From NCBI GenBank assembly GCA_001874325.1, contig MPCW01000004.1, forward strand, positions 62,001-126,000: a stretch of 64,000 nucleotides of DNA. Direction: 5' to 3'. Every line of letters starts with the position of its first letter. The stretch's first letter is position 1. Origin of the DNA: Flavobacterium sp. MedPE-SWcel. GTDB lineage: Bacteria; Bacteroidota; Bacteroidia; Flavobacteriales; Flavobacteriaceae. The translations under genes were made by a program, and so were the position numbers. This document shows positions 59,048 to 64,000 of the stretch, one piece after another. Under the pieces are notes generated by a model. It was not told the DNA's origin. It saw nothing but the letters and a program-made list of their open reading frames with translations, and searched no databases.

Positions 59048-61024
59048 ATGAGACACCTAAATTTTCTATTATTACTTACCCTAATAGGATATGTTGTTCC
59101 TTCTTTTTCTCAGCAAAAAGTACTTGATAGTCTTTTTGTTGAATTAGATAAAGTAGAGAGTAATAAAAAAAGAGCCGCATTACTTAACGCAATTGCTTCT
59201 GAGTATATAGAGAATGATCCCGAAAGAATGATGGACTATGCAAAAGAAGCGCTTACTCTTTCTAAAGAAAAAGATTTGAAAGATGAAGAGGCAGATTCTT
59301 GGCTTAACATAGGGAATGCAAATATCATGATGAGTCGATATACAGAGGCATTAAAAAGCTTTAGTAATTCGCAAGATATACTCGAAAAATTATTGGATAA
59401 CGATAAGGCTATTGATGAAGATTTGATAAAAAGTGCGCTTGCACGTGCCTATGGTAGTATTGGAGTCGTGTATTCAGAACAAAATAACTATGCAGGAGCA
59501 TTAGAGTATTATTTTAAAGCATTAAGAATTTACCGTGAAGCAAAGCAAGAAGATATTGTAGCAAGGCTTTATAATAATATGGGTATTGTTTATAAAACTA
59601 ATAAAGAATATGATAAGGCTTTAGATTATTTTAAGAAGGCTTTAGATGTTCAAGAAAGGATAAATGATAATACGGCTGCTATTACGATTACTAATATTGG
59701 TAATATATACTTATTGCAAGATAAGGAGGCAGAGGCATTACAATCGTATAACGAAGCATTGTCTATTTTTACAATACACGAAAATAAAAGAGGATTAGGG
59801 GAGCTTTATAATAGCTTTGGGAATTACTATGATAAAGTAAATGATAGTGCTAATGCTGAAGTAAGTTATAAAAGTGCATTAGAGGTATTTGAAGATATTA
59901 GTGAGAAATATGGAGCTTCGGCATCATTAGCTTTTTTAGGTAATTTATATGCAGAGCAAGGTAAAGATAAAGTAGCGTTAGAGAGTTTAAAACGTTCTTC
60001 TCGACTAGCTGCTGATATTGGGGTGTTAGAACAGGTAAAAGACTCAGAAAAAAGTATTAGTGAGCTTTATGAAAAGTTAGGAAATCATAAAGAATCACTT
60101 ATACATTATAAAAAATATAGTGTAGCTAAAGACAGTATTAATAATGCTGAGAATATAAAAAACATGGTGCGCGAGGAGATGAACTTTGAAATGGAGCGCA
60201 AAGCCGCCTTGCAAAAAATAGAAATAGAAAAACGAGAAGCTGTATATCAAGAAACAGAAAAGCGTCATCAGCAGCAAATGCTATTTGGAGTATTATTCGT
60301 GATATTGCTATTTGGGCTCTTGTTTTTGATTTATAATAGACTGCAATTGAAAAAAACATTGACGTTACAACGTGATTTAGCTGAGTATGAACAAAAAGCA
60401 TTACACCTACAAATGAACCCTCATTTTGTATTTAATTGTCTTGGGTCTATCTCGAGCTTTATAGTTCAAAACGGTACCGATTCGGCTATTAAATACCTTT
60501 CAAAGTTTAGTAAGTTAATGCGATTGACTTTAGAGTATTCTAAAGAATCACTGATACCAATAGATAAAGAAATAGAGAGTTTACAAAACTATTTAGAGCT
60601 CGAGCAGCTTCGTTTTAACCAAGTTTTTGATTTTTCGATAACTAAAAATCCGAATATCGAAGATGATATGGCTATACCTCCACTTTTACTACAGCCCTTT
60701 GTAGAAAATGCCATAATTCATGGTATTGTACCTAAAAAAGAAAAAGGTATAATTAGTATCGATTTTGATTTGGTAAACGAAAAGTTAGTCTGTACAGTAA
60801 CAGATGATGGTATTGGTTTTGCAAAATCAAAAGCCCTAAAAGAGAATTCTGTAACAGTACATAAATCAATGGCGTTAGAGATTACTCAAAAACGACTCGA
60901 AGTAATACAAGCATTTACATCAAAAACATCTAAGGTAGAGATAAAAGAATTAGTTAATGATGAAGGAGCTCCTTCGGGAACTAAAATCATTTTAAATTTA
61001 CCTATACAATACGTTTCAAACTAA
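59048..61024 (+). CDS. TPR-repeat LytS-type sensor histidine kinase
   Basis: Signal peptide, several TPRs (GALEYYFKALRIYREAKQ, KALDYFKKALDVQERI), one TM, His_kinase motif LQMNPHFVFNCLGSISSFI, HATPase_c. Confidence 0.93.
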   Translation: MRHLNFLLLLTLIGYVVPSFSQQKVLDSLFVELDKVESNKKRAALLNAIASEYIENDPERMMDYAKEALTLSKEKDLKDEEADSWLNIGNANIMMSRYTEALKSFSNSQDILEKLLDNDKAIDEDLIKSALARAYGSIGVVYSEQNNYAGALEYYFKALRIYREAKQEDIVARLYNNMGIVYKTNKEYDKALDYFKKALDVQERINDNTAAITITNIGNIYLLQDKEAEALQSYNEALSIFTIHENKRGLGELYNSFGNYYDKVNDSANAEVSYKSALEVFEDISEKYGASASLAFLGNLYAEQGKDKVALESLKRSSRLAADIGVLEQVKDSEKSISELYEKLGNHKESLIHYKKYSVAKDSINNAENIKNMVREEMNFEMERKAALQKIEIEKREAVYQETEKRHQQQMLFGVLFVILLFGLLFLIYNRLQLKKTLTLQRDLAEYEQKALHLQMNPHFVFNCLGSISSFIVQNGTDSAIKYLSKFSKLMRLTLEYSKESLIPIDKEIESLQNYLELEQLRFNQVFDFSITKNPNIEDDMAIPPLLLQPFVENAIIHGIVPKKEKGIISIDFDLVNEKLVCTVTDDGIGFAKSKALKENSVTVHKSMALEITQKRLEVIQAFTSKTSKVEIKELVNDEGAPSGTKIILNLPIQYVSN

Positions 61025-61025
61025 T

Positions 61026-61787
61026 ATGATAACAGCACTATTAATAGACGATGACAGTAACCTGAGAAATGGTATGAAAGGGCTTTTAGCTATGTGTGCG
61101 CCTGATATTCAAATATTAGGAGAAGCAGATAGTGTAAAGACAGGTATAAGCGCGATTGAGTTTCATCAACCAAATGTTATATTTTTAGACATACAATTAG
61201 GTGATGGTACTGGTTTTGATATTTTAGAACAACTAACTAAGAAGCGAGGAAGTATTAACGCCCATGTTGTTTTTATAACGGCTCATGAAGAATATGCAGT
61301 AAAAGCATTCCGTTTTAGTGCACTCGACTATCTTTTAAAACCAGTAGATCCTGAGGATTTACAAATGGTGGTCGAAAAAATAAAAAAAGTAGTAAATGAT
61401 AATGAAAGTTATGCTCATATAGATCTTTTACTAGAAAATATAAGGCAAAAGGTTGATAAATTTAAGCGTATTGCATTATCTACAGCTGAGGGGATTCATT
61501 TATTTGAAGTGAGTGATATTATTCGATTAGAATCACAGGATAATTATACCAAGTTTTTTATAAAAGATAATAAGCCAGTATTGATATCTAAAACGCTTAA
61601 AGAGTATGAAGACCTGCTTTCGGGGCAAGGCTTTGAGCGAATACATCAATCGCATCTTATAAATTTGACTTATTTAAAATCGTATATTAAAAAAGATGGC
61701 GGTTATGCAGTAATGGCGGATAATAGCCATTTACCAATATCGCAAAGGAAGAAGGAACGATTACAAGAATTTTTGAGAACATTATAA
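61026..61787 (+). CDS. LytTR-family response regulator
   Basis: Receiver domain (ALLIDDDSNLRN, VIFLDIQLGDGTGFDIL, DYLLKPVDPEDL) plus LytTR 'IIRLESQDNYTKFFIKDNKPVLISKTLKEYEDLL...RIHQSHLINL'. Confidence 0.95.
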   Translation: MITALLIDDDSNLRNGMKGLLAMCAPDIQILGEADSVKTGISAIEFHQPNVIFLDIQLGDGTGFDILEQLTKKRGSINAHVVFITAHEEYAVKAFRFSALDYLLKPVDPEDLQMVVEKIKKVVNDNESYAHIDLLLENIRQKVDKFKRIALSTAEGIHLFEVSDIIRLESQDNYTKFFIKDNKPVLISKTLKEYEDLLSGQGFERIHQSHLINLTYLKSYIKKDGGYAVMADNSHLPISQRKKERLQEFLRTL

Positions 61788-61800
61788 TTATATATCTTTG
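61773..61800 (+). promoter_or_regulatory. Putative promoter of second T9SS protein gene (TTG-N17-TATCTTTG)
   Basis: TTG 61773-61775; TATCTTTG 61793-61800, 28 nt before ATG. Confidence 0.5.
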
Positions 61801-61828
61801 TTTTCAAGATGCTCTAAAATAAATACTT

Positions 61829-63763
61829 ATGAAAAAAGAAATACTCTTATTTATGCTACTGCTTTCTGGAATAGCGGGTGCGCAAATAGTTGATATACCT
61901 GACGCTAACTTAAAGAATATATTACTTTCGGCTACTAATACTAACGGCGTAGCAAAAGATAGTAATAACTATGCAATGACTATTGACATTAATAATGATA
62001 ATGAAATACAAGTTAGTGAGGCTGCTGCTGTGTGGGGGCTTACTATATCAAGTTTAGGTATTAATTCATTACAAGGGATAGAAGAGTTTATAAACCTTAG
62101 AAATCTAAATTGCGGAGGAAACCCTCTTACTGTATTAGATGCATCTGCATTAGTGAATTTAGAAACTTTAGATTGTTCAGGGTGTGCTATAACAGAATTA
62201 GATTTAAGTACTTCGCCTAATTTAACAAGTTTTGTAGTTGATGACTGTACAGCGTTAACCAATGTAAATATAAAAGGGGGTACAACGATAACCACACCTG
62301 CTGATGTTCATATAAGTAATACTCCAAATTTAACCTTTATGTGTGTAGATGAAGGAGAGGCGGAAGTTTTAGCTCCTTATTTAACTACTTTATACATGAG
62401 TACATATTGTTCTTTTACACCAGGGGGAGAGTATAATACTATTACGGGGAGATTAACCTATGATTTAGATAATGATGGTTGTGATGTAGCAGATGATTCG
62501 CGAAGCTTTATAAAGATTAAAGTAGATGATGGTGCAACACAAAATACGGTTTTTACAAATAACTTAGGGGAGTATATTTTTTACACTCAAGCAGGAGATT
62601 TTGATATAATGCCATTGTTTGAGGATAATTACTTTATAGCAAATCCTGCTTCAGCATCAGTTAATTTTCCTACTGTAGATAATTCGGTTGTAACCGAAGA
62701 CTTTTGTGTTACAGCAAATGGAGAGCATCCCGATGTAGAAGTGGTTATGGTACCTGTAATACCAGCACGACCGGGGCAGAATGCTGTTTATAAAGTAGTG
62801 TATAAAAATAAAGGTAATACAGTACTATCGGGTAGTGTGAGTTGTGAGTGGAGTAATGATGTATTAGAGTATGTATATATGACTCCTATGGCAGATATAA
62901 TAGGAGCAGATATTTATACATGGAATTTTGTTGACTTGCAGCCTTTTGAGAATAGGGAGATAATGATGACGCTGAATGTTAATGATGTGACAGATACACC
63001 AGCTATTAATGTTGATGATATAATACCTTTTACTGCCGATGCTACAATTGTGGGAGTAGATGATAATTTAAATGACAATAACTTTGTTTTAGATCAAAAG
63101 GTCGTAGAGACTTATAATCCTAATAATATTATATGTATACAGGGTGATATCACTCCAGAAGATAATATAGGAGATTATTTGCACTATGCAGTGAACTTTG
63201 AGAATACAGGAACTTCTTTAGTAGATTTTGTCGTAATAAAGCACGACATTAACCCTGCTAGTTTTGATATTAATACTTTACAACTATTAAATAGCTCACA
63301 CGAAGTATCGGCTAGAGTTGTGGAAGATATAGTTGAATTTGTATTTGAAAATGCAAATCTTTCAGCTGCCGATCACGGTAATATTTTGTTTAAAGTAAAA
63401 AGTAGGTCATATCTTATGGTTAACGACATGGTTAGTAATAGTGCTAGAATTTATTTTAATTATGACGAGCCATTACAAACTAATGATGCCGTTACTACAT
63501 TTGCAATATTAAGTAGTGATGTTTTCGAAATAGATAATTCAGTAAAATTATACCCTAACCCTTCGAGCGATATTATAACTATAGAGGCTAATACCAGTCT
63601 CAAATCAGTACAACTATATGATGTGCAGGGAAGATTGTTGCAGACTAATGTTGTTAATGAAGTTAGTAGTGAAATAAATATTTCAGACAGATTACCAGGA
63701 TTATATTTTGTGAAAATTACTACAGAAGAAGGTAGTAAAATAGAGAAAGTAATAAAGGAATAA
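61829..63763 (+). CDS. T9SS type A sorting domain-containing protein, paralogue of the 56721 gene
   Basis: Signal peptide; DINNDNEIQVSEAAAV; short LRR-like region; shared 'NPNNIICIQGD' and DUF11-like segments; C-terminal VKLYPNPSSDIITI...KIEKVIKE. Confidence 0.88.
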   Translation: MKKEILLFMLLLSGIAGAQIVDIPDANLKNILLSATNTNGVAKDSNNYAMTIDINNDNEIQVSEAAAVWGLTISSLGINSLQGIEEFINLRNLNCGGNPLTVLDASALVNLETLDCSGCAITELDLSTSPNLTSFVVDDCTALTNVNIKGGTTITTPADVHISNTPNLTFMCVDEGEAEVLAPYLTTLYMSTYCSFTPGGEYNTITGRLTYDLDNDGCDVADDSRSFIKIKVDDGATQNTVFTNNLGEYIFYTQAGDFDIMPLFEDNYFIANPASASVNFPTVDNSVVTEDFCVTANGEHPDVEVVMVPVIPARPGQNAVYKVVYKNKGNTVLSGSVSCEWSNDVLEYVYMTPMADIIGADIYTWNFVDLQPFENREIMMTLNVNDVTDTPAINVDDIIPFTADATIVGVDDNLNDNNFVLDQKVVETYNPNNIICIQGDITPEDNIGDYLHYAVNFENTGTSLVDFVVIKHDINPASFDINTLQLLNSSHEVSARVVEDIVEFVFENANLSAADHGNILFKVKSRSYLMVNDMVSNSARIYFNYDEPLQTNDAVTTFAILSSDVFEIDNSVKLYPNPSSDIITIEANTSLKSVQLYDVQGRLLQTNVVNEVSSEINISDRLPGLYFVKITTEEGSKIEKVIKE

Positions 63764-63800
63764 TTTATTGTAAGTTTCTTAAAAAACGGAAATCATTGAG

Positions 63801-63848
63801 AAAAAATCAAAAGGGGAAGTGTTTAGGCTTCTCCTTTTGATTTTTTTG
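63801..63848 (+). terminator. Intrinsic terminator
   Basis: AAAAATCAAAAGGGGAAG-tgtttagg-CTTCTCCTTTTGATTTTTTT. Confidence 0.85.
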
Positions 63849-63953
63849 GACATATTTAACGATTTAAATATATGATTTCCTTTATAAATAAAATCTAATT
63901 TATTAAATTCGCAGGAATTATTATTTCACAATCATTATAACATCATTACCAAC

Positions 63954-64000
63954 ATGTCAAATATAGCTACATTGGAAATTGATGGCAAAAAATACGAGTT
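63954..64000 (+). CDS. gltA: Citrate synthase, N-terminal fragment (truncated by window edge)
   Basis: MSNIATLEIDGKKYE..., resembles the flavobacterial citrate synthase N terminus; only 15 codons visible. Confidence 0.6.
   Translation, partial: MSNIATLEIDGKKYE

Noticed and set aside
61969-62295. 108-aa minus ORF inside the second T9SS gene
   Set aside because: Antisense shadow ORF; the plus-strand frame encodes a recognised secreted protein
1-64000. CRISPR arrays, tRNA/rRNA genes, IS elements or prophage
   Set aside because: No regularly spaced repeats, no tRNA-like T-loop/anticodon arrangement noticed, no transposase/integrase or phage structural motifs among ORFs; not an exhaustive computational search

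Overview
This 64 kb window is low-GC chromosomal DNA from a Flavobacteriaceae-like member of Bacteroidota. The taxon is inferred from TAnnTTTG-type -7 promoter boxes, two T9SS type-A sorting domains, the gene families present and the ribosomal operon layout. Most of it is conserved housekeeping sequence: ABC-F ATPase, hutU, an aromatic amino acid hydroxylase, M3 peptidase, purE/purK, hpt-adk-hemolysin-obg, S46 peptidase, mpl, radC, rarA, rlmB, and a continuous str-S10-spc-alpha ribosomal supercluster (rpsL to rplQ, about 36.8-53.9 kb), followed by carA and eno. The start of a probable citrate synthase gene lies at the right edge. I found no tRNA or rRNA genes, no CRISPR array, no IS element and no prophage. 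The observations most worth following up are: (1) an FtsX-type ABC permease with a repetitive insert of about 25 histidines, next to its ATPase and a DUF3299-like CxxC protein, which looks like a compact metal (Zn?) system; (2) a duplicated stretch of about 145 bp that places a copy of the radC promoter and a truncated DUF1287 5' end around an 88-aa orphan ORF; (3) two paralogous LRR-like T9SS-secreted proteins flanking a TPR-LytS/LytTR two-component system, with a 9-bp direct repeat at 21-bp spacing upstream of the kinase that resembles a LytTR operator; (4) structured candidate RNA leaders before rpsD and between rpsJ and rplC; (5) a long hairpin in the 5' region of the S46 peptidase gene; (6) paired TetR-like palindromes bracketing a tetR gene.
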